From the NCBI GenBank assembly GCA_032191425.1, contig CM063460.1:5833001-5897000 (forward strand): a DNA stretch of 64,000 bases. Reading direction: 5' to 3'. A model generated the notes under the pieces. The model was not told the DNA's origin, made no database searches, and saw only the letters and a list, made by a program, of their open reading frames with translations. This stretch comes from Lymantria dispar. Its lineage: Eukaryota; Arthropoda; Insecta; Lepidoptera; Erebidae. Below, piece after piece: positions 1 through 11,040 of the stretch (position 1 is its first letter; each line of letters begins with the position of its first letter). The position numbers and the translations under genes were made by a program.

Positions 1-1070
1 GGGCGGACCAGGTGCTACGTGTCGCGGGCTGTACGCGAAGGTCATCCAGTCGATGGCCCTGTACGGCGCACCGGTGTGGGCGGGGTCTCTGACTATCCGA
101 CACAGGGCTCTTCTGTGGCGCAGAGAGCCATGGCGGTCAGGGCTATACGCGGATTTTGCACGGTGTCGACGGAGGCAACGTGCCTGTTGGCCGGGACTCC
201 CCTGTAGGACCTGGAGGCGGAAATGCTCGTCGGTTTGTATCGGTGGGTGTCGGGGGTGCAGAGGGCGGTATGGTCTCTTTGAGAGAGCTTACCGCCTAGC
301 GCGTCGACGCCCGCCGAGACGTCATTGCCCGTTGGGCAGTTCGGCTAGAGAGGCCTCGGTTCGGTGTCCGGACCGTCGAGGCCTTCCGGCTGGTGCTGAT
401 GCAGTGGTTAGGGCGGCGGTATGGGATGCTCTCCTTCCGACTGGTGCAAGCTTTGACGGGGCATGGATGCTTTGCCAAATACCTGTACACGGTCGACAGG
501 AGGGAGAGTACACCGTCCTGCCACCACTGTGATTGCGACGAGGATACGGCGCAGCACACGCTCGAGCTTTGTGCTGCTTGGGCAGAGCAGCGTCGTGAAC
601 TCGTCGCAATCATCGTTGCCGAATTGAGGTGCGGTCGCAGGCTTCTGCGAGGCAGTAGTCTCGCGGAAGGTGGCGGCGGAGCGCGTGCGCGAGGAACGTC
701 TCCTCGACGAGGCGAACCACCGTCGGTGACTGGGGCGGCGTAGGCGCGATTACCTGCGCCTGATGCCGCCCTAGCTGAGGCCGCGGGTGACTGGACCGGG
801 GAGTTAGTCCGTCACCCGCCGAGAGGCCGACCGCCCCAGGAAAGAGCAACGTCCTCCCCGAGGGACGGGGGGACCTCGGTCGAGGAGAGGGTACTCCTCA
901 GGGGTATTCCGTCAGGCCGACCACTGACGACAAGTCACCCTGCATCTGCGGTCCGCCTAACGACGAAGGTGACGTGTCACGGGTGGGTTACGGGTGTGAC
1001 CGTCTGTCGCCCCGGACAGATCCAGGTGACGGGTGCGCCGACTGTCGCCCTCCTACCCCCAAAAAAGGGC
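1..1070 (+). mobile_element. R1-like non-LTR retrotransposon, 3' part, decayed and cut by window edge
   Basis: This is the C-terminal end of a LINE ORF2 followed by a GC-rich 3' UTR and a short A run at about 1061-1066. Reading frames at 19-207, 53-532 and 393-743 each hold pieces of one protein (ALYGAPVW, AQRAMAVRAIRG, then CHHCDCDEDTAQHTLELC), so frameshifts and stops have broken it. The last piece is the CCHC zinc-binding knuckle that ends R1-clade ORF2 proteins. The UTR from about 760 is the sequence found again at more than ten places in this window. Clade assignment rests on the knuckle and on the 12-16 bp target duplications of other copies. Confidence 0.75.
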
Positions 1071-1202
1071 CTTTAATAATACCCAGACCTAGAACAATAA
1101 TGTATAAATCATAATGATTTCTGATGGTTACGTTATTTTATTTATTGCGATGAATTCAATAAAATAATTTTATTTACAATTTGTGATCGCTCAAATCTAT
1201 TA

Positions 1203-1490
1203 TTTTACCATGCTCTCGCAGAAAATCGACGTCTGAGTAGTAGCAATTTGTTACTGCGCTTCGTTCGGTGAGCGAGAGAGCCGGAAGCCCAACTTTCTGA
1301 GGGTGATTGCGTGTGGAGGGTTTTGGTGGTGTCCTTGGTATCACCGAGCCTCAATGCACGCATTCACACTCCCTTCGCTTTCTTCGCGGTAGGCAACGGC
1401 CTTGTAAAGGTCCATGAGCGGCAGCAACACTTACCATCAGGTGTACTGTTTGCTCGTTTGCCACCGTTTGCAATAAAAAAAAAAATATAT
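1203..1490 (+). mobile_element. Dispersed SINE/LINE-tail repeat ending CTTACCATCAGGTG...GTTTGCC, copy 1
   Basis: This segment is about 90% alike to 44810-45095 in the same orientation, from CTCTCGCAGAAAATCGACGT through GCTCGTTTGCCACCGTT to an A run. The short frames inside it are not genes. The TACCATCAGGTG...GCTCGTTTGCC end is common in lepidopteran retroelement tails. Confidence 0.7.
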
Positions 1491-2035
1491 CTGGCGTGGT
1501 AAACGAAGTGGTCGGTCAATATTATCAAACACGACATCTCTGCAGTCATTAACAGGTGAAAGGCCGAAAAAAGTAGAAGTAACATAAATTTGGGGATAGA
1601 TAATGGCCTATTCCATACTAAGCCATATTTAAATAAAAAAAAATCTAGAGCATTTCCAATGCTAAACGGCCAAATACCATGGCTATGCGACAGTTATTAA
1701 TAATTAAAAACTACACTTAGTTATTTCAAAAGTAAAGAAAAATAAATAAAATATGCTGCAAATTAGACAAGAATCTCTTCTACAGAAAGAAGAGTGAGAT
1801 GAGGCTTAAATACTTAAAGAATTTGCGTAGAGATTTGTTTTAAGTATTTTCCTCTTGCAATCAAGCTATTCGCTTAATATCCTCACAGTATTTCATTGAA
1901 ATTATCGCTGATTAATCAATTACTTTTTTAGTTTATTAAAAAATAACACGATAAGAAATAAATTGTAGGATTGTATTTTGTAGACATAAAATTAAAAGTC
2001 ATGCAATATATGTATATCTATATACATAATTTTCT
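1491..2035. other. AT-rich stretch, no gene seen
   Basis: No open frame, exon or clear repeat is supported here. If gene A extends beyond the left edge, this lies inside its first intron. Confidence 0.5.
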
Positions 2036-2165
2036 CGTGTACGTGTGTATGTCACGGAACTCCTCCTAAACGGCTGGACCGATGTTGATGAATTTTTTAA
2101 TGTGTGTTCAAGGGATTCGAAAATGGTTTAAATTCACAATTGGCGGTAGCACTGCGATTGATTTC
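2036..2165 (+). mobile_element. Helitron-like fragment
   Basis: It holds the phrase AAACGGCTGGACCGATGTTGATG, in part the same as the internal AAACGGCTGGACCGATTTC of the Helitrons elsewhere in the window. Termini are not recognisable. Confidence 0.35.
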
Positions 2166-2245
2166 AAGGTGAATTTTTTTATTACTATTTTTGTTTAGAT
2201 TTACACAGAACAACATCTGTATATATATTTGATACAATAAAATCT

Positions 2246-2498
2246 CATCATCATTCATCATTTCAGCTCATATACATCCCACTGTTGGGCTTGAGCCTAT
2301 TCCAAAATATGTGTGTGAAATTAACCTACTATACCACACTGGTCATACGTGTTGATATAGAGTTTCATTTCGAGTTTTTCATGTCTTGCATAGATGTTAT
2401 ATGCGTATTATTTATCTTAGTCGTCTTTTACGACATCCATCCGCAAGATAGGGAGTGGTAAATTGTATTCTTACTCCGTCACCACACGGAAATACAAT
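2246..2498 (-). mobile_element. SINE-like repeat S1, minus copy in intron 1 of gene A
   Basis: S1 is the most frequent repeat here. Read in its own direction it starts GTGTGGTGACGGAGTAAGAA, has a central GTCGTAAAAGACGACTAAGG, later GGAGGAGGCCCGAGCCCAAC, and ends in a GATGAT-rich tail after AGTGGGACGTATATGGGCTGA. That last part resembles the 3' ends of lepidopteran RTE-like LINEs. This copy is nearly full length (about 250 bp) and lies in reverse orientation. Confidence 0.75.
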
Positions 2499-2970
2499 AA
2501 AATGATAAAAAATAAAATCTAGATGGGTTTAAATGTCCTATGTTAAATGGAACCCATGGGATTTGATATGGGAAATAAGTAATTAGATCACAACCCCATT
2601 AATGCTTCCCTAGTATAGAACAAAACAAATGAGTCGATCCATTTGATTGATTGATCATTAATTGCAGAATAAGGTTTAAATGATAAAATTAATAATAAAG
2701 CAAGTTCAATGCCATATCTAACCGTCATTAGTGTGTAAATTATGTTGTTCATTAGTCATATTAAAATAATATAAACAAAATTTATTGAATAGATTATTAC
2801 TAATGTTGAATAACATATAAATGTCTGTGTAATTATTTTCATTATATTAAATATCTAAAATAAAATTATTTCGATAAAATTGTCAAGTGGGTTAATAATT
2901 ATATGATTGATAATTTACTAAATTATACTAAAGAATCACTTAAAAATAAAATACACAACGTTTTCTGAAG
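2499..2970. other. Intron 1 of gene A, AT-rich
   Basis: No exon is visible between the S1 copy and the splice donor of gene A exon 1. Short words are shared with intron 1 of genes B and C next to their exon 1, as expected for paralogues. Confidence 0.5.
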
Positions 2971-2978
2971 GCACTTAC

Positions 2979-3048
2979 CAACACTCCTCAAAAATCCATC
3001 AAAATTCTCCTGTTTGTAAAAAGTATAAGTTTTACCAAGGTACGCCAT
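2979..3048 (-). CDS. Fatty-acid-binding protein gene A, exon 1 only (rest beyond left edge)
   Basis: The 70-nt exon runs from ATG at 3048 to a GTAAG donor at 2978-2974 and encodes MAYLGKTYTFYKQENFDGF followed by LRSV and the first base of a Gly codon. It aligns residue for residue with exon 1 of genes B and C, has the same length and phase-1 donor, and carries the FABP N-terminal signature (K-x-Y-x-F-x4-N-F-D-x-F-L). FABPs are small cytosolic beta-barrel carriers of fatty acids. I found no exon 2-4 in 1-2970, so they should lie left of the window. Whether gene A is intact cannot be judged. Confidence 0.85.
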
Positions 3049-3104
3049 CTTGACCGTTATTGAGCTAACAATATTCGTAACTGCCGTGCAATTGAACGTA
3101 GTGA

Positions 3105-3112
3105 TTTATATA
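3105..3112 (-). promoter_or_regulatory. Putative TATA box of gene A
   Basis: TATATAAA on the minus strand lies 57 bp upstream of the gene A ATG. Genes B and C have the same motif at 57 bp. Confidence 0.55.
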
Positions 3113-3211
3113 CTATTAGTTGAATCAATATAATATCTTATCTGCTAATACTCCGTTTTAATTTATCTTCGTTGACCACATCAATTTTACTATAGTCATG
3201 ATGATACGCCC

Positions 3212-3390
3212 ACTGACCGTGTGATGACGGAGTAAGAATACAATTCACCACTCCCTTTCTTGCCCGTGGGTGTTTTAAAAGACGACGAAAGAGGGATAAG
3301 TATGAAGATCACGTATAGATTGTGGCAGAGTAAAAGTGTAATTCACAAACCCTCTCTTGCCCGTAGGTATCGTAAAAGGCGACTATTGTT
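3212..3390 (+). mobile_element. Two partial S1 SINE heads in tandem
   Basis: The first piece (3212-3300) starts GTGTGATGACGGAGTAAGAA. The second (3310-3390) restarts at the equivalent of CAATTCACCACTCCC. Neither has the S1 tail. Confidence 0.6.
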
Positions 3391-3623
3391 GGCAACATCG
3401 TAGCACTAGCAACATTGTAACGCTAGAAATATTGTCGAGCGAGCGCCATTTTTTATTTTTACCTGGACATCCTTTATGCAGAGCGCGTGGTCATTGGGCT
3501 GACAACCGTGATACGAATAAGTTACTCTTAGATACCTTATTAAGCTTCCGTACAAAATTGATATTAATAATCAGTTACAAACTTACTGTTTTACAATTAA
3601 TTTTAATGATTTTATTTTATCTT

Positions 3624-3827
3624 TTTTTTTTTTTTTGTGGGTGGGCCGCGGTCGGCGCGCCTCCGCACCACTCCGTCCGGGGCGACAGAGGGGCTTAAGC
3701 ACGCAACTCCCGCGACCCACCCGAAAACCACGTCGCCTTCGTCGTTGGGCCGACCACTGGAGCAGCGTTAACTTGTCGTCAGTGGTCGGCCCGACGGAAT
3801 ACCCCCTATTGGGGTACCCTCCCATAC
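3624..3827 (-). mobile_element. R1-like LINE tail (3' UTR only) with 14-bp target duplication
   Basis: A poly-T run followed by GTGGGTGGGCCGCGGTCGGC is the reverse complement of the R1-like 3' UTR end. The fragment is flanked by an exact 14-bp duplication, TTTTATTTTATCTT, at 3610-3623 and 3828-3841. It is therefore a complete, strongly 5'-truncated retrotransposition event. Confidence 0.85.
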
Positions 3828-3841
3828 TTTTATTTTATCTT

Positions 3842-4837
3842 AGTGGATAAGGTATTTAATTGGTTATAATAAAACTGAAAATGTTGTATAATTATTAAAT
3901 ATAGTTAAACTATTTTTAAATCCTAGTTAGGTTTGCCGTTTTAATACTAATTAAAGCGTTACCGGTATACTTATATTGTTTATTTATTAAACACTATAAT
4001 ATGCAGATAACATCGATGCAAGAGAAAGAAAACCCGATGTCAACACTTCTATCTAGTGCATTAGGCTTAGAATAATAGTATAGAAGGATAGTATCGGTAC
4101 TTAAGCGATCAAAAACATGAAGCCAAAAATACAATATGCGTGCAGGCGATTACATACGTACACACGCACACCACTATAAAAATTATGAAATCAATTTTTG
4201 TTTTTACCAACATAAATTGTCAAAATACTTTTACAAGTAATGTTAATACACTTTTTATGTTTTTCAAATGTGTTGTGATACCATTTGAATGCACAAACCT
4301 ATCGTCATAATTATCTATTTATTTCTTAAGAGTTGCGTACGTACGTGCAGTACAGTGACCTTGTACACAGAACGGTCCAGCATAAGCTAGAAGAAGTTAA
4401 ATGCTTCATTTTTTATGCGCGGATTTACCTTCTATACGTTATTATTCTAAGGCAGTAGGTTAAAATTCCTATCTCCATTTAAGTAGGCCCGAGCCTAAGA
4501 TTGGGACGATTATGGGCTGAGATGATAATGATGAGATGAATGTAATACGTTACTTGTATAGGCAAGAGATGGAAAATTCTCAATCAACTCGTCTAATCTG
4601 TGTGGTTCAGTAGATCAAATTCCCTCCTATTCTGGAGGAGACTCAACCACAGCGATGAGATGTACATGATCTGAGATGATGATCATGATGACACAAAAGT
4701 AAACCCGATTATGTTCAAAATAGTTATACAAGAACGCGCCACGGCGTTCTAAGAATCTATCGGTCTGCTCAATGACGAGGTGCGATACGACAGGTTATGA
4801 TGGTTACTCGCTGCCCTTCCGTCTTCCAGACCAGGGA
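3842..4837. other. Intergenic, AT-rich, with S1 fragments
   Basis: Pieces of S1 are recognisable at about 3988-4070 (AATATGCAGATAACATC), 4441-4540 and 4555-4690 (TTCCCTCCTATTCTGGAGGA, ending in GATGATGATC). No gene is seen in the rest. Confidence 0.5.
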
Positions 4838-5080
4838 TTGCTAAAGTGTGTTTCACGGCATCTAGAGGTTCCGTAGAATATTCAAATCTTAAAATAGCGC
4901 AAAATTAGTTATGAGAACAACTCGTTACATTATGTAAGTAGACAAATAGCAAGAATTAGGCCTAAACTATGGCACAGAACCGTTCATTACTTGATATCAT
5001 TTGATATGGGGTTCCATAAAATCAAAGGTATTCGGTTGGGGTTCCATTATCTTTAAAGTTTAGGATTTTATTTTATTTTT
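4838..5080 (-). mobile_element. hAT-like non-autonomous repeat, copy 1 (inverted relative to 50068-50380)
   Basis: The phrases GAACCGTTCATTACTTGATA and GGGGTTCCATTATCTTTAAA recur in reverse complement at 50068-50380. The other copy opens with AGCGGTTCTTAAGCCTTAAAG and then GGAACCCC, a start typical of vertebrate and insect hAT elements. Superfamily is inferred from that resemblance only. Confidence 0.5.
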
Positions 5081-6221
5081 ATGTTAATAAATCCTTGTAT
5101 TATAAGGAACTTCACAAACATAGAATTAACGGACACAAATTACATCCAGACTCACAACAACAATTTGTGTATCGCATAAAGTGTTGTCCTGCGTGGGATT
5201 CGAATCTGCGACACTGGCAGGTAGGTATCTTAACCACTAAGCCGTCTGTACAGTCAAATTCAATAGTACTTTATTTTTTTCCTACAAGAGTTTATTTTAA
5301 ACCAAACCTACAGCACCATCATTCATAGGTATAAAGGCAGGCGACGACTTAGACGCCTATGTAACATCGACCCGTCACATTTAAGGCATAGACTCTTAGA
5401 CACACATTTTTGAAATCACTGTAACTTTTACATTTTATTGTTTTTTGGGTAATATACATTCTAATTACGATCTATGACCGTTAAACTACAACATACACGA
5501 ACAGTCCCATAACCCGATACACTCTGTATATAAAGATGATATATATAGATTAATGGTTCTTGAAGGTTGCCAATTTTTCTTAATTCATCATGAGTATTAT
5601 TTTTGATGTTTTTAAGGACACTAATTACACATTTAGATTCTATTATTATATTCAAGATAACATACGTGATATAATTAGGAACGCAAATTTATATTTTTAA
5701 TAATAACGCCGATATATAATCCTCATAGCGAGGATTTTTACAAACACATAATTAGTTGGCACAAATTACACAGAGATAACAAACGATTGTGTTGTACAGG
5801 GTTATTCTACGTGGGAAATAAAAATGTCTACCACACCCTTCCATTAGTGGACGTTATATATTTACCATAATAATTATACGACAAAAGAAATACAATAAGC
5901 CATCATCGTAATCTCTTAGACAAAATTATTTATATAAATGTCATCTTGGAGACGCGCCCATATTGGATTTATAATAACGTCACTAGCTATTGTTATTAAA
6001 GAAAAAAGAAAGCATTACTATTGTGTAACCAACAAACTACAGTTGCATCCAAAATTTCAATTCAATCGAACATTAAAAATTGCATCAAATATAACGTGCA
6101 AGATTTTATTACAGACAGACATAGGGACAGGTGAGAATAAGTAACAGTTTGTATTAAGTTTAAAAAATATTTCTATTACGATATATAATCGATTACGTAA
6201 TTAAATTTATTGTAAATAAAA
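5081..6221. other. Intergenic, mostly unannotated
   Basis: At 5440-5535 a decayed relative of the short TIR element at 28878-29084 is present (ATTACGATCTATGACCGTTA, CCCATAACCCGATACA). The 64-68 aa frames at 5461-5655 and 5938-6144 have no recognisable domain and I do not call them. Confidence 0.45.
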
Positions 6222-6340
6222 CTATGGATTTTATCGCGTTTGTATTTGATAGTTGATTGCCCGCCGTTTCGTACACTTTACAGCGTTCATCGTCACGGGC
6301 GGACTAAGATGTCTGACGTCCAACAAGTCATCATTATTAC
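6222..6340 (+). mobile_element. Penelope-like element terminal fragment
   Basis: GATTTTATCGCGTTTGTATT, CGTTTCGTACACTTTACAGC and GGACTAAGATGTCTGACGTCC match related pieces at 24590, 35810, 43215 and 52930. They are attributed to Penelope-like elements because the pieces recur with the same element ends, and one lies beside the GIY-YIG remnant at 6837-7525. Confidence 0.45.
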
Positions 6341-6689
6341 AGAGATTTTCCATCAAGCTAGAATCCTGCTATAATCATAATTAAAAATAAAACCAACAAC
6401 ACCACAAGATACCATTAGCACTTATTATATGGATATGACCCACAATAATAGTTAAATATTATTTTATAAATAAAAAAAAAACTCTTCAATAACATAAAGT
6501 AAGCCGCCTTTAAAAAAAATAATAATTTATCAACATGCACCCTCTGAGTTTTCTATAATTTCTTTTTCATATAGAATAAAATGATGCTATATGAAAAAAA
6601 ATATATTGTTCATGGTTAGTAATTATAAAACATTAAATATAAAGTAATTATGATGACAATTTATTAATTTAAACCTAACGAATCTAGTA

Positions 6690-6755
6690 TACTACCACCG
6701 GATCGAAACGCGGCCAAACTGAGAAAGATCCGGCAAGAAAACTCAGAGGGTATGA
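6690..6755 (-). mobile_element. CR1-like LINE 3' UTR fragment
   Basis: CTACCACCGGATCGAAACGC and GATCCGGCAAGAAAACTCAG match the 3' UTR of the LINE at 19278-21538 (positions 19372-19432). Confidence 0.6.
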
Positions 6756-6836
6756 TGCTAAATTATTATAATTTTTTAAAGGCCGCTTAATTTATCTTAT
6801 TAAAAAGTTTTTTATTTATAAAATATTTTTTAACTA

Positions 6837-7525
6837 TTATTGTGAGTCAAATCTACGCAATAAGTGCTCACGGTGTCTTGTGGTGGTCTTGCTGGTTTTA
6901 TTTTTAATTATGTTTATAACAGAATTCCAGTCTGACGGTAACGCCCAGCCGTCTTCTCTATTGAAATTTTTATGTTTTTTGATCTCAATAGCCTCGCGTA
7001 CTATTCTAGGCAGGTATCGGTGTTCTTTTGCGAGGATTTGTGTTTTATCAAACCTGATGTTATGGCGGGCGCGGTCCTGACTATAATCACATTGGATTTG
7101 AGACGTAGTGTGACGGCAGTGCTTCACATCAGCTATGTGTTTTTTGAGCCGAGTACTTATGGATCTTTTTGTTTGTCCAATGTAAGAGAGACCACAGTCT
7201 TAGTCAAGTTTATAAACTCCTACATCCTGTAGAGGGGTTTGACACTTGACAGGTGGTAAGAATTGACTAATACTCTTCAGTAGCTTAAAATAAGTTTTTA
7301 TGGAAGCCCGTTGCAGGATGTAGCCAATTTTGTCATTGACTATTTTGCCATAAGATAGTACTGCAGGGAGGAGTTCAACGGTAGGTGGTTTCATGCGGTC
7401 TCTAAATTTATTAATAGGGTATATGTAGCGTCGCCATGAAATATTTTCACAGCGTTTATTCTGAAAATTATAAACGTGGCAAAGTGTACTGTGAACTCTT
7501 GGATTGATTTTTATGAAATCTTACT
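6837..7525 (-). pseudogene. Penelope-like element C-terminus with GIY-YIG endonuclease, one stop
   Basis: One frame reads on the minus strand from about 7525 to the stop at 6837, with a single internal TAA near 7207. Before the stop comes VKCQTPLQDVGVYKL; after it comes DCGLSYIGQTKRSISTRL, then KHIADVKH and later NFNREDGWALPSDWNSVI. The GVY...YIG pair is the GIY-YIG nuclease signature, here in the setting typical of Penelope-like retroelements, where the domain follows the reverse transcriptase and cuts target DNA. The reverse transcriptase part is missing, so the copy is 5'-truncated. The rest of the frame is well preserved, suggesting a fairly recent insertion. Confidence 0.8.
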
Positions 7526-7586
7526 ATGAAATGGATACTAAAAACACTATCATTGGATTAGTTAAAAGTATATTATTAGAATCATG

Positions 7587-7842
7587 CCCTTATGGTGACG
7601 GAATAAGAATACAATTTACCACTCCCTATCTCGCCCGTGGATGTTGTATAAGACGACTAAGGGAAATAATGTGAATATAACGTCTCTGCAAGGGAAGGAA
7701 AACTTGAAATAAAACCTTATACCAACCCTTCAGACTAGCGTGTTATATTAAGTCAATTTCAACCAATCCTACTGTGGAGGAGAATCGGGTTCAGCAGTGG
7801 GTGCGTCCCACTATGAGTTGAGATGATGATGGTGATAATGGT
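7587..7842 (+). mobile_element. S1 SINE, near full length
   Basis: It runs from TATGGTGACGGAATAAGAAT through TGTAAAAGACGA-like core to AGTGGGTGCGTCCCACTATG and a GATGATGATGGTGATAATGG tail. Confidence 0.7.
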
Positions 7843-8192
7843 GTACCTTGGAATAGTTTTTTTTACGACATCCGTAAAGTTAATTTATTCTGAATCTATG
7901 ACCACACTCTGAAGAACAGCTAAAAATACTAAGCGAATTTAATACCTCACTTCCACAGATTACATAACGGCGGTTTATATATAAGTAGCCTTTCAAGTTC
8001 AATGGCTGTCACATTTCTTACAAACTATTAATGATTAAATTTACAATAACATTAAGGAATAATATTTTTATTATAAAGTAAGTGATACTGCCGCTAGGGT
8101 AGGTGTAAATGCGTGCAATGAAGTTTGGTGTAAGGCATCACCAAAACTCACCACATGGCAAAACCTTTAGCGTGTTGGACTTCGTTATAATC
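7843..8192. other. Intergenic, nothing recognised
   Basis: AT-rich sequence without supported frames or repeats. Confidence 0.4.
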
Positions 8193-8336
8193 ACGGAGGA
8201 CAATGAACTTGGTGCCGATGGTCGGCTTAACGACGAAGGCGACGTGCTACGGTGGTTTATAGGGCTGCCCGCCGCCTCTTTATCGCCCCGGACGGAGCTG
8301 GGCGGCGGGTGTGCTGACTCTAACCCACCCCAAAAA
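8193..8336 (+). mobile_element. R1-like LINE tail
   Basis: The segment from ATGAACTTGGTGCCGATGGT through CGCCCCGGACGGAGCTGGGC to CCCACCCCAAAAAAG is the last 140 bp of the R1-like 3' UTR with its A run. Confidence 0.75.
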
Positions 8337-8744
8337 AGCGCTTTGCATTTTGTGCTCTCACGCTCAACGAACGAAGTACAATAACAGGTTACTAATATTC
8401 AGACGTAAATTTTATCCGAGAGTGTCATATTACTCCGGACGGATCAGGCCGTGGTTGTAGATAGATGACTAACTACAGTGCGGTCCTACTACATATGAAG
8501 TTTCAGTTTATCACTATGACAAATAGTCATAAAAATTGCAAATAAAATCAGTTACAAAACAGGACATGATTTTTATAATTTTATGATTCAATCACTCTTA
8601 CAAATTAAATTGATGATAAAAACGATAAAAAATTAACAGTCATGATTAGAAGTTAAACATGTTTGAGTCCTGGAATTATTGGTTTATCTTAATAATGAAA
8701 TATATTGAAATCAGAATTGGTTCTCGGATCGGTTGGTTAAAATT
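8337..8744. other. Intergenic, nothing recognised
   Basis: AT-rich sequence with no supported feature. Confidence 0.4.
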
Positions 8745-8895
8745 CGGGTAAAAATACTTGCACCTGATGCCCCTAAGGTCTTGGGTGGACGGACCGAGGA
8801 TTATTTCACCACCAGCAAACCCGTGATGGGGACGGAATATGGTGGGTTGTGGGGCCGCCTAACACGTCTGTGGCGCCCCGGTTGGAACTGATGTT
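8745..8895 (+). mobile_element. R1-like LINE tail, heavily decayed
   Basis: CACCTGATGCCCCTAAGG, TGGACGGACCGAGGATT and CGCCCCGGTTGGAACTGATG can be aligned to the end of the R1-like ORF and its UTR, with many differences. It is older than the other copies. Confidence 0.5.
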
Positions 8896-9236
8896 GTGTG
8901 TCTAGACATAACCTGTTAAAGCCAAACGTGATCCAAGTATAGATTTTCTGTGGCGAATGTTATGTATTGAATCATCAGAAAGATAGTTTGTGCGATCCCC
9001 AAGTGATTGTTTTCAGTTTGAATGTAAACGAATGGAGACTAAACATTCTCCAACTACTAATCAAAATACCGCAAAACACAAGAAAGGAAAGATATGGAAT
9101 AGAATCGAAGTGGAATAGGATATAAGGAAGTCTTCCTTCTCCTATGTGATGAGCTGCCTCTAGAATTTCTAATTACAATTTTTCACAGAACTTCAAATAT
9201 AGATTCTACGCGTTTTGCCTCTGAACAAGTGATCCT
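8896..9236. other. Intergenic, nothing recognised
   Basis: No supported frame or repeat; includes a purine-rich run near 9080-9130. Confidence 0.4.
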
Positions 9237-9489
9237 CAGGCTGCGGCATTTCGGATAGGCTGAGCTCGCGACCGCGACCGGCGTCCCGGGAAAGGAACGT
9301 CGATGGGAGAGGCACTCCCTCGGAGCATTCCGTCGGTTCGACCACTGAAGTCAAGGAACTGCACCGAAGGTCGGCCCCGCGACGAAGGCGACGTGCGATC
9401 GGATGGGTTACGGGGCCGCGCGGCGCTCCTCTATCGCTCCGGACTGAGCCGGGCGGCGGGTGCACTGACAGTAGACCACCCCAAAAAAG
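9237..9489 (+). mobile_element. R1-like LINE 3' UTR
   Basis: It includes AACGTCGATGGGAGAGGCAC, CGACCACTGAAGTCAAGGA, GGTTACGGGGCCGCGCGGC and ends CCACCCCAAAAAAGG. The frames on both strands here are UTR shadows. Confidence 0.8.
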
Positions 9490-9549
9490 GATGCTCTTTT
9501 AAGTCGAGCCGTTGTGTGCAGTAAATTGATTAAAAAGGGGAAAGTGGTG

Positions 9550-9660
9550 GGACTTCCCTTCATTTTCTTTCTTTCGTGTCGTAAAAGACGGCTAAGTAAT
9601 GACATGCAGAGAAGATCAATGCAAGAGATGGAAAACTTGACATAAAACCTTATATAATGA
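9550..9660 (+). mobile_element. S1 SINE central fragment
   Basis: TCGTAAAAGACGGCTAAGTA, GATCAATGCAAGAGATGGAA and ACATAAAACCTTATA match the S1 interior. Head and tail are missing. Confidence 0.5.
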
Positions 9661-9688
9661 TATCTGATGTTTACGCGAGCACTACACA

Positions 9689-10854
9689 TCCTTACTAATC
9701 CTTACTAATATTATAAATGCGAAAGTAACTCTGTCTGTCTGTCTGTTACGCTTTCACGTCTAAACCACTGAACCGATTTTGATGACATTTGGTACAAAGA
9801 TGGACTAAAGCTTGAGAAAGGACATAGGCTACTATTTATCGCGAAAAAATAGGTATAAGGGGTTGAAATAGGGGATGACATTTTGTATGGCAATTCGTCA
9901 TTTTCCATGGTAGAATCATTAATGTTTGTATTAAGGCACTTGATAATATGTACATAAATATTTGTTCGAGCGTTTTGGAAATTTCATTTATATGGGGATG
10001 AAATTCAACCCCTAAAAGACAAAAAGCATAAAGCCGAAACCACTGGGCCTAGAAACGTAATTTTCTTTTACAACGTAGAATTTCTTAGGGTACACGAGCT
10101 CTAGCAAAGAAATCGCGAAGAAATGGGTATAAGGGGTTGAAATAGGGGATGACATTTAGTATGCAAATTTATCATTTTCGATGATAGAACCATGAATCTT
10201 TGTATTAAGGCACTTGATAATATATAAATAAATATTTATTCTAGCCTTTTGGAAATTTCATTTATATGGAGATGAAATTCAACCCCTAAAAGACAAAAAA
10301 GCATAAAGCCGAAACCACTGGGCCTAGAAACGTAATTTTTTTTTACACCGTAGAATTTCTTAGGTTACACGAGCTCTAGCAAAGAAAACCCGAGAAATGG
10401 GGATAAGGGGTTGAAATAGGGGATGACATTTAGTATGCAAATTTATCATTTTCGATGATAGAACCATGAATCTTTGTATTAAGGCACTTGATAATATATA
10501 AATAAATATTTATTCTGGCGTTTTGAATATTTAATTTATATGGGGATGAAATTTAACCCCTAAATGACAAAAAAGCATAAAGCCGAAACCACTGGGCCTA
10601 GAAACGTAATTTTTTTTTACACAGTTGTATTTCTTGGGATACACGAGCTCTAGCGAAGGTTTTTGAAATCACCCCTTAAGGGGGTGAAAATCGTATAGCC
10701 GAAACTATTGGGGCTAGGAACGTGAAACTATGTATTTCTGTGTATTGTGCGATTCTCTTTCTTTTGTTGAAAATGAGCTCTAAGAAATTAGTTTTTGAAA
10801 CGCAATCTCTAAGGGGGTGAAAAATGTATATCCGAAATCATTAGGCCTAGAAAC
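9689..10854 (+). mobile_element. Helitron-like element, left part, host of the hAT-like insertion
   Basis: It opens with TCCTTACTAATCCTTACTAA, the same A|TCCTTACTAATATTATAAA start as the Helitron at 60526, then a TCTGTCTGTCTG tract and ACCACTGAACCGATTTTGAT. The interior is a tandem array (9930-10660) followed by shorter related units with GCCGAAAC...GGCCTAGAAACGT. The same unit resumes at 15796, right of the nested element. I cannot see the matching 3' end with confidence, so the full extent is unknown. Confidence 0.55.
9930..10660 (+). repeat. Tandem repeat, unit about 274 bp, nearly three copies
   Basis: The word TTAAGGCACTTGATAATAT starts at 9931, 10205 and 10479, exactly 274 bp apart each time. 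Each unit also holds AAGCCGAAACCACTGGGCCT and TACACGAGCTCTAGC. It belongs to the Helitron-like host. Confidence 0.85.
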
Positions 10855-10864
10855 TAGGGATGTG
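10855..10864 (+). repeat. Left terminal inverted repeat of the hAT-like element
   Basis: TAGGGATGTG, directly preceded by the duplicated CTAGAAAC. Beyond the 10 bp the ends stay similar through AATAATCGATTTTT. Confidence 0.85.
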
Positions 10865-11040
10865 AAAAAATAATCGATTTTTATAATAATCGATTATTAA
10901 TCGATTTTTTTTTGTAATAATCGATTTTTACAATCGATTATCAAAATAATAGCGAATCGATTATTTTTTATAATAAAATTAATCGATTATTTCACAGCCA
11001 GATATCCTAATAAAAGAAGGTCATCACAATACCCCATGTA

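Noticed and set aside
53..849. Overlapping frames on both strands over the R1-like end
   Set aside because: Only pieces of the plus-strand frames match LINE protein; the minus frames are shadows of GC-rich sequence.
1..2970. Exons 2-4 of FABP gene A
   Set aside because: I looked for QSG/KSGV, DGNTV/DGNV and RRYYKA codons on the minus strand and found none; they must be outside the window if they exist.
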